Positions 1 through 7,697 of a stretch of 27,177 bases of DNA are shown here, piece after piece. Position numbers and translations under genes: made by a program. Below the pieces are notes generated by a model, which saw only the letters and a program-made list of their open reading frames with translations, ran no database searches and had not been told where the DNA came from. This DNA comes from an uncultured Bacteroidales bacterium (GTDB taxonomy: Bacteria; Bacteroidota; Bacteroidia; Bacteroidales; Muribaculaceae), in contig UQDU01000028.1 in assembly GCA_900539915.1 (NCBI GenBank), positions 1 through 27,177 on the forward strand, in the 5' to 3' direction. The stretch's first letter is position 1; each line of letters starts with the position of its first letter.

Positions 1-70
1 CCGAATCCATCTCAAAATCCGCAGCTCAGGATTTAACTTTTGTTATTAAACACCCACTTATTCTGTCAGT
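1..70. other. Left edge, no gene supported
   Basis: Seventy bases between the window edge and the folC stop. They hold one copy of a 20-bp element (41-60). On the minus strand an ATG at 10-8 lies about 31 nt downstream of that element and could begin a gene that continues outside the window, but only three codons are visible, so nothing is called. Confidence 0.4.
41..60 (-). repeat. 20-bp dispersed element, copy A
   Basis: The plus strand reads TGTTATTAAACACCCACTTA. The same 20 bases with one change (A to T at base 16) recur at 17637-17656 in the same orientation. Copy A lies 10 nt beyond the folC stop. Read on the minus strand, both copies sit just ahead of a start codon: a possible ATG at position 10 for this copy, and the glutaminase-like gene for the other. 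It may be a shared leader motif or the end of a dispersed repeat; the sequence does not decide. Confidence 0.5.
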
Positions 71-1360
71 TCATCGGCAGATAGCGAGGAGGTCGGCTAC
101 TACGAAGGTGGAGCCGCCGACGAAGATGGTGGCGGCTTGGCTGTCTGCTGCTTGGAGGACGGCGGTGTAGGCTTCGCTCACGGTGGGGTAGGCACGACCT
201 TGGAGGCCGTGGGCTTGGGCTATCTGTTGGAGGTCGTGTGATGGAAGGGCGCGGTTGACGCTTGCCTGGGTGAAATAGTAGGTGGCGTTTCGTGGCATCA
301 TGGAGAGTATGGTGGAGATGTCCTTGTCGTTGACGAAGCCTATGACCATATGCAGATGTCCTAAAGAGGGTTCGGCAAGCTGCCGGCTGAGGTATTGCCA
401 TCCTCCGGCATTGTGGCCTGTGTCGCATATGACATGCGGCTCGGTGCTGACTGTCATCCAGCGTCCCATAAGTCCGGCCAGGGTGCTCACATTGCGGAAG
501 CCTTTGCTCACGCTTTCTGCTGAGATTTTGTCAAATCCGTGGTGCTGGAGGTATGCCAACGATAAAAGGGCTGTGGCGGCATTGTGGGGCTGGCATGCTC
601 CTGTAAGTTCACAGGTTATATCGCCGTATGGAGTGGCACTATATCTGATGACATCATGCGTGGTAGTGGCGGTGCTATAGGGCAGACGGTCCTGGGCGAA
701 TGTTATGGGGGAGTGGTGTTGTGCCGCCACGTCGGCAAATACTTTACGCACGTCGCCATCGGCTTCGCCTATGATTACAGGTATGCCGTCCTTGATGATG
801 CCGGCTTTTTCGGCGGCAATTTCGGGCAGTGTTTCGCCGAGCAGGGCGGTGTGGTCCTTGGATATATTGGTTATGACTGACAACTCGGGTGTGATGATGT
901 TGGTGCTGTCAAGCCGTCCGCCGAGGCCGACTTCGATGACTGCCACGTCCACTTTATGACGAGTGAAATGGTCAAACGCCATGACGGTGGTTAGTTCAAA
1001 AAATGATGGTGCCGGTCCCTCATTTTTTTTAAGGTATTCGTTGATGAAATCGCATACCTCCTTTTCGGAAATCATTTCGCCATCAATGCGTATGCGTTCG
1101 CGGAAATCAAGCAGATGGGGTGAGGTGTATAACCCTGTGCGATAACCTGCGGCGGTCAGCGTTGCGGCTATCAACGAACTCGTAGAGCCCTTGCCGTTGG
1201 TCCCGGCCACGTGTACGGTCTTTATGCCGGTGTGTGGATTGCCGAATGCAGCAGAGAGGGCGGTGACGGTGCCCAGCCCGGGTTTGTAGGCATGCGCACC
1301 GATGTTCTGAAACATCGGTGTGCTTTCAAACAGGAAATCTATAGCCTCGCGGTAAGTCAT
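71..1360 (-). CDS. folC: Bifunctional folylpolyglutamate synthase / dihydrofolate synthase
   Basis: Cytoplasmic Mur-ligase-family enzyme that adds glutamate to dihydropteroate and then to folates, using ATP, and so retains folate in the cell. The protein is 429 aa, a normal FolC length. The P-loop GTNGKGS is at residues 53-59 after the typical strand KTVHVA. The Mur-ligase centre follows with GLGGRLDSTN and TNISKDHTALLG, and the C-terminal ligase domain holds CDTGHNAGG and VGGSTF. The ATG at 1360 is used. The gene starts 4 nt after the second chromate-transporter stop, so it is probably the last gene of that transcript. FolC is well supported; whether it has both activities is inferred from the family. 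Confidence 0.95.
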   Translation of the reverse strand: MTYREAIDFLFESTPMFQNIGAHAYKPGLGTVTALSAAFGNPHTGIKTVHVAGTNGKGSTSSLIAATLTAAGYRTGLYTSPHLLDFRERIRIDGEMISEKEVCDFINEYLKKNEGPAPSFFELTTVMAFDHFTRHKVDVAVIEVGLGGRLDSTNIITPELSVITNISKDHTALLGETLPEIAAEKAGIIKDGIPVIIGEADGDVRKVFADVAAQHHSPITFAQDRLPYSTATTTHDVIRYSATPYGDITCELTGACQPHNAATALLSLAYLQHHGFDKISAESVSKGFRNVSTLAGLMGRWMTVSTEPHVICDTGHNAGGWQYLSRQLAEPSLGHLHMVIGFVNDKDISTILSMMPRNATYYFTQASVNRALPSHDLQQIAQAHGLQGRAYPTVSEAYTAVLQAADSQAATIFVGGSTFVVADLLAICR

Positions 1361-1364
1361 GTAA

Positions 1365-1937
1365 TCAGAATATTATGAAACCGGCAACACCGGCTATAAG
1401 GATGACGATAATGGGGTGGAGCTTGGCCCAGAAAACCAGGCAGAATGCTGCCGCGCATATGCAGATGCTTTTTATCACATCGGTGTCGACAGTGCCGAAA
1501 TTCTGGTCGTTCATCAACAGAAGCGCGGCTGATGCTATCAGTCCGACCACCACGGGGCGCAAGCCCATGAAGATACCTTTGATGGCGATGCTTTCGCGGT
1601 GACGGCGGATGAAATGGCTGGTGTAGAGGACGAGAAAATATGATGGGAGCACGACGGTCAGGGTGCATATCAGCGATCCGAGTATGCCCCACAGCGGATT
1701 GTCGGCAAAGGCGGCGGTAGTGTGCGCCGGGGCGACGTAGCCTATATATGTCGCGCTGTTGATGCCGATAGGTCCGGGGGTCATCTGTGATATGGCCACG
1801 ATGTCAGTAAACATCTTCTTGGATATCCATCCCGGTCCGACTATCTCTCGCTCGATAAGTGCGAGCATGGCGTAGCCTCCACCGAAGCCGAAGAGTCCTA
1901 TCTTAAGATAGCTCCATATGAGTCGCAGGTATATCAT
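1365..1937 (-). CDS. Chromate transporter family protein, second half of a pair
   Basis: Membrane protein of the CHR family, 190 aa, with one CHR domain. The N-terminus has the family motif FGFGGGYAM followed by the charged helix ALIEREIV, then MTPGPIGINSATYIGY in the first re-entrant region; several hydrophobic segments follow. Family members this short act as pairs that together equal one long ChrA. The start overlaps the preceding gene's stop by 4 nt (1934-1937), indicating translational coupling, and folC begins 4 nt after its end. Short CHR pairs export chromate in some bacteria, but the natural substrate here is not known. Confidence 0.9.
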   Translation of the reverse strand: MIYLRLIWSYLKIGLFGFGGGYAMLALIEREIVGPGWISKKMFTDIVAISQMTPGPIGINSATYIGYVAPAHTTAAFADNPLWGILGSLICTLTVVLPSYFLVLYTSHFIRRHRESIAIKGIFMGLRPVVVGLIASAALLLMNDQNFGTVDTDVIKSICICAAAFCLVFWAKLHPIIVILIAGVAGFIIF

Positions 1938-2548
1938 TGCTCGTCCTCCTTTTCAAGTTGTGGGTCTTTGTCATGGGTATCGGCGGCGCGTAGCATCTTG
2001 TGGTGATGGCGCAGATACAGGTAACCGCCGAGACCGCCGAGCACTATGTAGAGTATCGGGTTGCTTACCACGGGCCATCCGCTCCATACGAGCAGAGCTA
2101 CAGCCACGGGAATCCATATGGTACGCCATGAAATCTTGGCAGCGCGTGCACTTGTGATGACCGGGGCGATGATGAGGGCCACTACGGCCGGGCGCAGCCC
2201 CTTGAATATCGAGGTCAGCACCGGGTTGGTGTTTATGGCCTCTGGTGTCAGGAATATGGCTATGGCGAGGATGATCAGGAACGACGGCAATATGGTGCCG
2301 GCCGATGCTGCCACGCTTCCTTTGAAACCACGTATTTTGTCGCCCACAGCCACGGAGATATTGACCGCGAGTATGCCGGGCAAAGATTGAGCCACCGCCA
2401 GCAGGTCAAGAAACTCCTCTTTCTCCACCCAATGGTTTTTTGTGACCACCTCCTTCTCGATAATTGAAATCATGGCCCATCCACCGCCGAAGGTGAATGC
2501 GCCGATTTTGAAAAATGCAGCAAATAGCCGCAATAGCTGGTGTCGCAT
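1934..2548 (-). CDS. Chromate transporter family protein, first half of a pair
   Basis: CHR-family membrane protein, 204 aa. It opens with FKIGAFTFGGGWAM and the helix SIIEKEVV, then SLPGILAVNISVAVGDK, which align clearly with the partner gene downstream and show that the two are paralogous halves. The C-terminal 25 residues are hydrophilic and acidic (DTHDKDPQLEKEDEQ) and absent from the partner. It is the first gene of the unit chromate pair-folC, reading from a promoter at 2599-2630. Both halves are intact with their own ATG, so this is a normal split pair rather than a broken long gene. Confidence 0.9.
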   Translation of the reverse strand: MRHQLLRLFAAFFKIGAFTFGGGWAMISIIEKEVVTKNHWVEKEEFLDLLAVAQSLPGILAVNISVAVGDKIRGFKGSVAASAGTILPSFLIILAIAIFLTPEAINTNPVLTSIFKGLRPAVVALIIAPVITSARAAKISWRTIWIPVAVALLVWSGWPVVSNPILYIVLGGLGGYLYLRHHHKMLRAADTHDKDPQLEKEDEQ

Positions 2549-2598
2549 ATGCTTGAGATGTGCAGGTCAGGAAACCTTACAGTCAGTAAAATATGATA

Positions 2599-2630
2599 CA
2601 AAATTAGCAAACTTCGCCCACTTCGCCAAC
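2599..2630 (-). promoter_or_regulatory. Bacteroidetes-type promoter for the chromate transporter/folC unit
   Basis: On the minus strand a TAATTTTG box (2599-2606) fits TAnnTTTG, and GTTG (2627-2630) lies 20 nt upstream in place of TTTG. It is about 50 nt ahead of the transporter start. Confidence 0.5.
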
Positions 2631-2639
2631 CATAACGGC

Positions 2640-3398
2640 TCAGCCGTGACGGTAGATGAGGCGTGCCAGACCGAATATGTAGCGTCGGACCCCGGGTATA
2701 TAAGCCAACAGACGCTCAAACCAGCCTATGTGTGGTGTGATTGACTTTACGACGAGTCCTACGTAAACCATCGCGAAAATGGTACCAGGTCCGATGACGT
2801 TCCATAGCCAACTGCCGAAAAATATATAACATGCCGTAACGGCAAGTACCACAAGGATGGTGTCGACAAAAATTTTCACTTTGGCAAACGGACGGTTTAC
2901 TACCTGGCTTATCGCTATGGAAATTCCCTCGCCGGGCATAGTGACCGAGCCGCAACGAATCTCAAAAGCGATGCCTGCGCCCAGGACTGTGCATCCGGCA
3001 AATTGAGCTACAGCCTTTGACAGCAATGACGTGCATGCCAGCGGAGACGTAAGATACATGTTGAGGTCAATCAGCCATCCGAAGATGAAACCTATGACAA
3101 GCTGAAACAGCTGCATAGGGTCGAATCTGCGCCTGAGAATGAGAATCTGGAGAAATACCAGTATGAAGTTCATCATGATGGTATATCCGCCGATGCTCCA
3201 CCGAGGCACGTGTGCACCGCTCTCTCCGGCCAACGAAAACACATAGGGGAGCGATGATATGACGCTGCTGCCGAGACACGACCTTACACATAGGGCAATG
3301 CCTAATGTCATCATATTCAATGACATCAATAGCAGTAGATGCTGCCATAAAAATGATAAAACTCGTTCCTTACGTGTAGCTGCAAAACTTATGCCCAT
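2640..3398 (-). CDS. YczE/YyaS/YitT family integral membrane protein
   Basis: The protein is 252 aa with about five or six hydrophobic segments, beginning after a short basic N-terminus (LLLLMSLNMMTLGIALCVRSCLGSS). The GIAL...CLG.S pattern, the later FGWLIDLNMY, and GAGIAFEIRCGSVTMPGEGI are characteristic of the YczE/YitT group, whose transport role is unproven. The ATG at 3398 is followed by a basic stretch typical of the cytoplasmic end. A TAATTTTG box at 3424-3431 (minus strand) could be its -7 element, but I see no matching TTTG upstream. It stands alone between the chromate unit and the divergent higBA module. Confidence 0.75.
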   Translation of the reverse strand: MGISFAATRKERVLSFLWQHLLLLMSLNMMTLGIALCVRSCLGSSVISSLPYVFSLAGESGAHVPRWSIGGYTIMMNFILVFLQILILRRRFDPMQLFQLVIGFIFGWLIDLNMYLTSPLACTSLLSKAVAQFAGCTVLGAGIAFEIRCGSVTMPGEGISIAISQVVNRPFAKVKIFVDTILVVLAVTACYIFFGSWLWNVIGPGTIFAMVYVGLVVKSITPHIGWFERLLAYIPGVRRYIFGLARLIYRHG

Positions 3399-3484
3399 AG
3401 TCTGTAAAATGCCTTAACTCCTGCAAAATTACAAATTATTATCTGAGGGTGGCTCTATAAAGATTGATAATATGCCAATATAAT

Positions 3485-3525
3485 ATTCACAAATTTGTGA
3501 ATCATGAGAACTATTATTATTTTTG
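3485..3525 (+). promoter_or_regulatory. higBA promoter with an 18-bp palindromic operator
   Basis: ATTCACAAATTTGTGAAT (3485-3502) is a perfect 18-bp palindrome. Its right half contains TTTG (3494-3497), which lies 20 nt before TATTTTTG (3518-3525), a full TAnnTTTG box. The palindrome therefore covers the -33 element, where a repressor would block transcription. Autorepression by the HigA antitoxin is the family rule and the likely reading here. The predicted transcription start is only about 10 nt before the toxin ATG. Confidence 0.7.
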
Positions 3526-3540
3526 TGGCGTAATATTGGT

Positions 3541-3858
3541 ATGATAGTCACTTTTGATAAAGAATACTTGAAGTCCCTCTATACTGACGGACGAACGACT
3601 GAAAAGAAGCATCGTTTTCAGCCGGATATTATCAAACGCTATAAACGTTGTATTGATTATCTCAAAGCTGCGGCAAACAAAGAGGCTTTGTTTTTCTTCA
3701 ATTCTCTTAAATTTGAAGCATTGAAAGGAGATAAGGCCGGAATGTATTCAATCAGGGTCAACGATCAGTACAGGATTGAATTTACGCTGGAAGAGACCTT
3801 GGAACAACCGATTTTGACTATTTGTAATATTGTAGAACTCTCAAATCATTATAATTAA
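3541..3858 (+). CDS. higB: HigB-type (RelE superfamily) toxin
   Basis: Small toxin of 105 aa; family members cleave mRNA on the ribosome. It begins MIVTFDKEYL, with a basic central region (KKHRFQPDIIKRYKR), then SLKFEALKGDKAGMYSIRVNDQYRIEF, the typical HigB core in which residues after the SLKFEALKGD turn hold the active-site arginines. The reading frame can be extended to a TTG at 3523, but that codon lies inside the predicted promoter box, so the ATG at 3541 is chosen. The antitoxin gene starts one nucleotide after the stop codon, giving the toxin-first order normal for higBA. Base composition is more AT-rich than the neighbours, which suggests acquisition. Confidence 0.9.
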   Translation: MIVTFDKEYLKSLYTDGRTTEKKHRFQPDIIKRYKRCIDYLKAAANKEALFFFNSLKFEALKGDKAGMYSIRVNDQYRIEFTLEETLEQPILTICNIVELSNHYN

Positions 3859-3859
3859 T

Positions 3860-4204
3860 ATGTTTACTATCGCAAAAACAAAATCTGATATGATTGCTAA
3901 TAATCTCACCCCGTTTGAGCCTACACATCCGGGAGAGCTTATTAGGGATGAGCTGCAATCCATCGGCATGACGCAATCAAAACTTGCTGAGCGTATAGGT
4001 GTTTCTCCATCTTTGCTCAACGAGGTAATCAATGGGAAGCGACCTGTAAACACTGAGCTTGCTTTGTTGCTTGAGGCCTCCATAGGAGTGCCGGCTGATA
4101 TATGGTTGAATCTCCAAGCTGAGTATAACATGCAGATGGCGAAGTCGGATGCCTCTTTTATGAAACGCCTCGCCTCTATCAGGCGCATAACGGCAGCATT
4201 ATAA
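3860..4204 (+). CDS. higA: HigA-type antitoxin, XRE-family DNA-binding protein
   Basis: Antitoxin of 114 aa that binds HigB and represses the operon. The family signature PTHPGELIRDEL is at residues 22-33, followed by a helix-turn-helix (MTQSKLAERIGVSPSLLNEVINGKRPV) and the tail VPADIWLNLQAEYNMQMAK, all typical of HigA/VapI proteins. It is translated immediately after higB, one nucleotide from its stop. The palindrome at 3485-3502 is its probable operator. A bidirectional hairpin at 4353-4389 probably ends the transcript. Confidence 0.93.
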   Translation: MFTIAKTKSDMIANNLTPFEPTHPGELIRDELQSIGMTQSKLAERIGVSPSLLNEVINGKRPVNTELALLLEASIGVPADIWLNLQAEYNMQMAKSDASFMKRLASIRRITAAL

Positions 4205-4352
4205 TACTGTCTCTTCCAAAAATGTTCAAGATTTCAAGTATATTGATCAGTATATGCCCTTTTCTCTTATTTGCATCAGCCATTGATTCTCCTCAGATTT
4301 GAAAAGGAGAAGTGGTTGTAATAACAGTATTTAGAGAGGAAGTGCGTAGATG

Positions 4353-4389
4353 AAAAGGCCCGGGAGACATCAAGTCGGCCTGGCCTTTT
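4353..4389. terminator. Bidirectional hairpin between higA and the glycosidase remnant
   Basis: AAAAGGCC (4353-4360) pairs perfectly with GGCCTTTT (4382-4389) across 21 nt. The stem carries an A run on one side and a T run on the other, so it can end transcription from both directions. A second small hairpin (TTGGTTG 4388-4394 with CAACCAA 4404-4410) follows. Confidence 0.6.
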
Positions 4390-4410
4390 GGTTGGATATT
4401 TAACAACCAA

Positions 4411-4638
4411 TCATTTTTGAGGGGTGGGGGTGAGGCGGATGGCTGTGCCGCCGCCCGGGGCGAGGGGTTGGCGCAGACGTGTTTTGGATGAGACAGTAGT
4501 GGTGCGGATGCGGTAGGCCTGGGGATTGGTCTTCCAGTCGGCATCGGGTGCATCTTCGTAGATGGTTGCGGTGTATTTCCTTCCTTTGGGGAGGAAACTG
4601 AGGTCGATGTGGGCCTCACGTGCATTTTCATCGGTTAT
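4411..4638 (-). pseudogene. C-terminal remnant of a GH97 (SusB-like) glycosidase
   Basis: On the minus strand, codons from 4638 down to the TGA at 4411 read ITDENAREAHIDLSFLPKGR, then KYTATIYEDAPDADWKTNP and end in LAPGGGTAIRLTP. This matches the C-terminal beta-sandwich of GH97 alpha-glucosidases such as SusB (TDENAR, LDFLP.G, YTATIYEDG.DADW, GGG.A). Only 76 codons remain: the catalytic barrel is absent and no start codon precedes the fragment. It runs directly, in another frame, from the start of a different gene (4635-4841), so the two are products of one deletion or recombination. The family call rests on memory of the motif. Confidence 0.65.
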
Positions 4639-4841
4639 GGCAGTCCGTACCTTTTGCGGAGATTGGTAATCCGCTTGGTCTTTGCATCCTCATATACTTT
4701 GCTGCGGTCTATTTCAGAGTCAAGCAACGAGTAGAGGCTCTGCAGGTCAGATGGCGTGTGGGCGTTGCTGCGCACGGTTTCATCGCGGTTGCATGCTGTA
4801 AGCGGCAGCCACATCAGCAGTATGAGGTGGTATATTTTCAT
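4635..4841 (-). pseudogene. Truncated N-terminus of a DUF6377-like regulator
   Basis: The ORF encodes 68 aa: a signal sequence with a possible lipobox (LPLTAC, Cys17), then LYSLLDSEIDRSKVYEDAKT and KRITNLRK. The pattern LD..I..s..Y...K..RI..L is that of the N-terminus of DUF6377 proteins, Bacteroidetes sensor-like proteins of about 500 aa that often sit beside polysaccharide genes. The frame stops at TAA 4635-4637, and downstream sequence is the tail of a GH97 glycosidase in another frame. I read it as the 5' stump of a deleted gene. It could also be an independent short lipoprotein gene, which is less likely. Confidence 0.5.
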
Positions 4842-5003
4842 GTGAGATAAGGTTCTTTGCTGTCAGAAATGTAATAATAACGGTTTCAGCGGTATTGACC
4901 CTCGGAAAAGGGTTGATGTTTAGTCTATCCGCTTGTAAGGATAAGGCATATTGCGGCAATTCCAATCGTAAAGTTAAATTTTTGTGGTAAAATGTGTTGA
5001 GGG

Positions 5004-5035
5004 CTTGGAAGTGTGGATGTTATTTGCTAACTTTG
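5004..5035 (+). promoter_or_regulatory. Promoter for the small secreted protein gene
   Basis: TAACTTTG (5028-5035) fits TAnnTTTG; CTTG (5004-5007) lies 20 nt upstream in place of TTTG. The gene starts 26 nt downstream of the box. Confidence 0.5.
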
Positions 5036-5061
5036 TATGTGGTAATATACGGTAGTAGCAG

Positions 5062-5424
5062 ATGAAAAGAATTTTACTATCACTTCTTATGGCATTCATG
5101 GCGTGTGCGGTCGGCTCCATCAAAGCTGACGGCATCTCTATGTCCGGCCAGAGTAGTAACGGTTCCAATGATGCTCCTATTGCCAGGGTTACGACTGCCA
5201 ACACCGTGGAGATAGATGCGGATGCGCTTCCTGCGGGAGAATCACGTGTGCAGGTGATAGCTATTACCGGCACGGTGATGTGTGACATGACGGTCAATAC
5301 CGACAATCTTTCAGGCAACCCCCAGGTGGAAAATCTGCCCAAGGGATACTATCTGGTGCGTGCGCTTCCGTCGGGAAACCGCGCAGGACAGAAGGTAAAG
5401 AGCCAGAAAATCGTGGTCAAATGA
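5062..5424 (+). CDS. Small secreted protein with a sorting-domain-like C-terminus
   Basis: The protein is 120 aa with a clear signal peptide (MKRILLSLLMAFMACAVGS, cleavage near residue 22). The rest is a single beta-rich domain ending LPKGYYLVRALPSGNRAG and KSQKIVVK. That ending resembles type IX secretion C-terminal domains and the DUF3244-type small exported proteins of Bacteroides (G.Y.V......G..V..K.IV.K), but no cargo domain precedes it, so the domain stands alone. It has its own promoter at 5004-5035 and is followed by 172 nt without a gene. The function is unknown; the export prediction is firm and the fold is inferred. Confidence 0.7.
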   Translation: MKRILLSLLMAFMACAVGSIKADGISMSGQSSNGSNDAPIARVTTANTVEIDADALPAGESRVQVIAITGTVMCDMTVNTDNLSGNPQVENLPKGYYLVRALPSGNRAGQKVKSQKIVVK

Positions 5425-5476
5425 ATTACAGCAGGATGCAGCGCGGTCTGGCGAGGATTACGCAGCATACCATGAT

Positions 5477-5513
5477 ATAAGTCACGACTCATATCTGTCA
5501 TGACTTTATTTTT
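5477..5513 (+). terminator. Weak possible terminator
   Basis: AAGTCA (5479-5484) can pair with TGACTT (5501-5506), followed by TATTTTTTA. The stem is only six pairs with a 16-nt loop. The surrounding 5425-5596 holds no other gene or clear promoter. Confidence 0.25.
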
Positions 5514-5596
5514 TATGGACGTGACATATTGTCAATGACCTGATTACAGATACTGACGTATAATTTAAAAAAACATACTACATAATTAACCTAAGC

Positions 5597-7621
5597 ATGA
5601 AAATATCACACTTCGGAATTTCATCTCTGACGGCTATGACCCTGTCGATGGCTGCGGTGATGCCATTTCAAGCCAATGCACAATCTTCCATGGATCAACA
5701 GTTTGCAACTTTGCCCACTTATGCCGGCGATGATTTGGGAGTTACGGTACACGATGGAGTAACTTCGTTTAAGCTATGGAGTCCTCAGGCTCAGGAAGTG
5801 AAACTCAACATATATCCCACAGGGCGTAATTCTGTCCCTGACATGACCATAGGTATGCTCAAGGGCGACAATGGTGTGTGGACTGCCTCTGTGCCTGAGT
5901 CGCTGTATGGCAAGTTCTATACATATAATATATATCAGGACGGACGCTGGCGCGGCGAAACTCCCGGTGTATGGGCTAAGAGCGCAGGTCCTAACGGCAA
6001 ACGTGCGGCCATCATAGATTTCTCACAGACCGATCCCGAAGGGTGGGCTGCCGACAAGGGCCCTGAAACCAAGTCGCCGGTAGATGCTGTGGTGTATGAG
6101 ATGCACCATCGCGACATGTCGATACATCCGTCAAGCGGCATCGCCAACAAGGGCAAGTTCCTGGCGCTCACAGAGCATGGCACCACTACTCCCACAGGTG
6201 AGAAAACCGGCATCGACCACTTGAAGGAGCTGGGCATCACTCATGTGCAGATTCTTCCCTCATATGACTACGGTTCGGTTGACGAGACTAATCTCCCCTC
6301 TAACCAGTATAACTGGGGCTATGACCCTCAGAACTATAATGTTCCCGAGGGTAGCTATTCTACCAACCCCTCTGACCCCACGGCGCGTGTCCGTGAGATG
6401 AAAGAGATGGTCAAGGCTCTCCACGATGCCGGTATCGGCGTCATCATGGATGTGGTCTATAACCACACTTTCATCAATGAGGGCAGCAATTTTGATCTGA
6501 CAGCTCCGGGCTATTACTACCGCCACCGTCAGGACGGCTCGTGGAGCGATGCCTCGGGTTGCGGCAATGAGACTGCCAGCGAGCGTCAGCAGATGCGTAA
6601 TTTCATGCTTAACTCCCTCAAACATTGGGTTAAGGAGTACCATATCGACGGTTTCCGCTTTGACCTCATGGCTATCCATGACATAGAGACCATGAATGAG
6701 ATAGTGGCTGAACTGCGTAAAATCAATCCCGACATCATCATCTATGGCGAAGGTTGGACTGCCGGTGACTCACCTCTGGCTGCTGACAAGCGTGCCCTTA
6801 AGGACAATGTGTACATGATGCCAGGTGTAGGTGTGTTCTCTGACGACATCCGTGATGCCGTCAAGGGTCACTACAGCCGTCAGGATGACCGTGGTTTCGC
6901 CACAGGCAAGCCCGGCAATGAAGAAACTGTGAAAATCGGTATCGTAGGTGCTACAGACCATCCGCAGGTTGATTACTCCAAGGGCAACAACTCCAAGAAA
7001 CCCTATGCTCTCTCTCCGGCCCAGGTGGTCAACTATGTGTCATGCCATGACGACCTCACCCTGACCGATAAGCTTAACAAGTCGATGGGTGACACCACAT
7101 CTGTTGCCAAGCGTCAGCGTGCAGCCAAGCTCGCCCAGACTATCGTACTTACCTCCCAGGGCATACCTTTCATCTGGTGTGGTGAAGAAATCTTCCGTGA
7201 CAAGAAGGGCGACCATAATTCCTTTCAGAGTCCTGACTCTATCAATGCCATAGACTGGAACAACAAGCATCTCTATCCTGAGCTGTTTGACTACTACCGT
7301 AATCTCATCGCTCTTCGCAAGGCTCATCCGGCTTTCCGTATGAGTGATGCCAAGGAGGTGGCCCGCAACATCAAATTTGACCGTGTCAACGAACCCAACC
7401 TGATTTCTTATTCAATCCTCAACAATGCCAACGGTGACAGCTGGCGTGAAATCAAGCTCGTGTTCAATGGCTCTGAGGCTACTCAGACTGTCAATATACC
7501 CAAGGGCAACTGGACAGTCATAGCACGTGACGAGCAGATCAATCCCGATGGTCTCGGCACAGCCAAGGGCGGCAAGATGGAAGTAGCTCCTGTCTCGGCT
7601 CTTATCCTTGTCCGTGACTGA
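5597..7621 (+). CDS. pulA: Secreted type I pullulanase (GH13)
   Basis: Hydrolyses alpha-1,6 branch points of pullulan, starch or glycogen; it acts outside the cytoplasm. The protein is 674 aa, with a signal peptide ending near ANAQS (residue 30). An N-terminal CBM48-like beta domain occupies about 45-125 (GVTSFKLWSPQAQEVKLNIY), and the GH13 barrel follows. The type I motif YNWGYDP is at 238-244, region I DVVYNH at 285-290, the nucleophile Asp356 in DGFRFD, the acid/base Glu385 in YGEGW, and Asp485 in SCHDD. All catalytic residues are present. A C-terminal beta domain closes the protein at about 580-674. No SusC/D genes are beside it, so it appears to be a stand-alone starch enzyme. Confidence 0.93.
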   Translation: MKISHFGISSLTAMTLSMAAVMPFQANAQSSMDQQFATLPTYAGDDLGVTVHDGVTSFKLWSPQAQEVKLNIYPTGRNSVPDMTIGMLKGDNGVWTASVPESLYGKFYTYNIYQDGRWRGETPGVWAKSAGPNGKRAAIIDFSQTDPEGWAADKGPETKSPVDAVVYEMHHRDMSIHPSSGIANKGKFLALTEHGTTTPTGEKTGIDHLKELGITHVQILPSYDYGSVDETNLPSNQYNWGYDPQNYNVPEGSYSTNPSDPTARVREMKEMVKALHDAGIGVIMDVVYNHTFINEGSNFDLTAPGYYYRHRQDGSWSDASGCGNETASERQQMRNFMLNSLKHWVKEYHIDGFRFDLMAIHDIETMNEIVAELRKINPDIIIYGEGWTAGDSPLAADKRALKDNVYMMPGVGVFSDDIRDAVKGHYSRQDDRGFATGKPGNEETVKIGIVGATDHPQVDYSKGNNSKKPYALSPAQVVNYVSCHDDLTLTDKLNKSMGDTTSVAKRQRAAKLAQTIVLTSQGIPFIWCGEEIFRDKKGDHNSFQSPDSINAIDWNNKHLYPELFDYYRNLIALRKAHPAFRMSDAKEVARNIKFDRVNEPNLISYSILNNANGDSWREIKLVFNGSEATQTVNIPKGNWTVIARDEQINPDGLGTAKGGKMEVAPVSALILVRD

Positions 7622-7651
7622 TTGTTATTGGAATATAAATTGATATGTTTT

Positions 7652-7671
7652 AGACCCTCCCATCAGGGTCT
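7652..7671. promoter_or_regulatory. Perfect hairpin between pulA and the beta-lactamase gene
   Basis: AGACCCT (7652-7658) pairs perfectly with AGGGTCT (7665-7671) around a 6-nt loop. No T run follows on the plus strand, although TTTT precedes it. It lies 30 nt after pulA and 26 nt before the next start, so it may be a weak terminator or a leader element of the beta-lactamase mRNA. Confidence 0.45.
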
Positions 7672-7697
7672 CAAACTGTATTTATACTACAACGAAT

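Noticed and set aside
1365..2548. Chromate transporter broken by a frameshift
   Set aside because: Both halves have their own ATG, full domain motifs and a 4-nt overlap, the normal form of short CHR pairs.
4293..4631. 112-aa minus-strand ORF
   Set aside because: It is the wrong frame of the GH97 tail; the neighbouring frame shows the conserved motifs.
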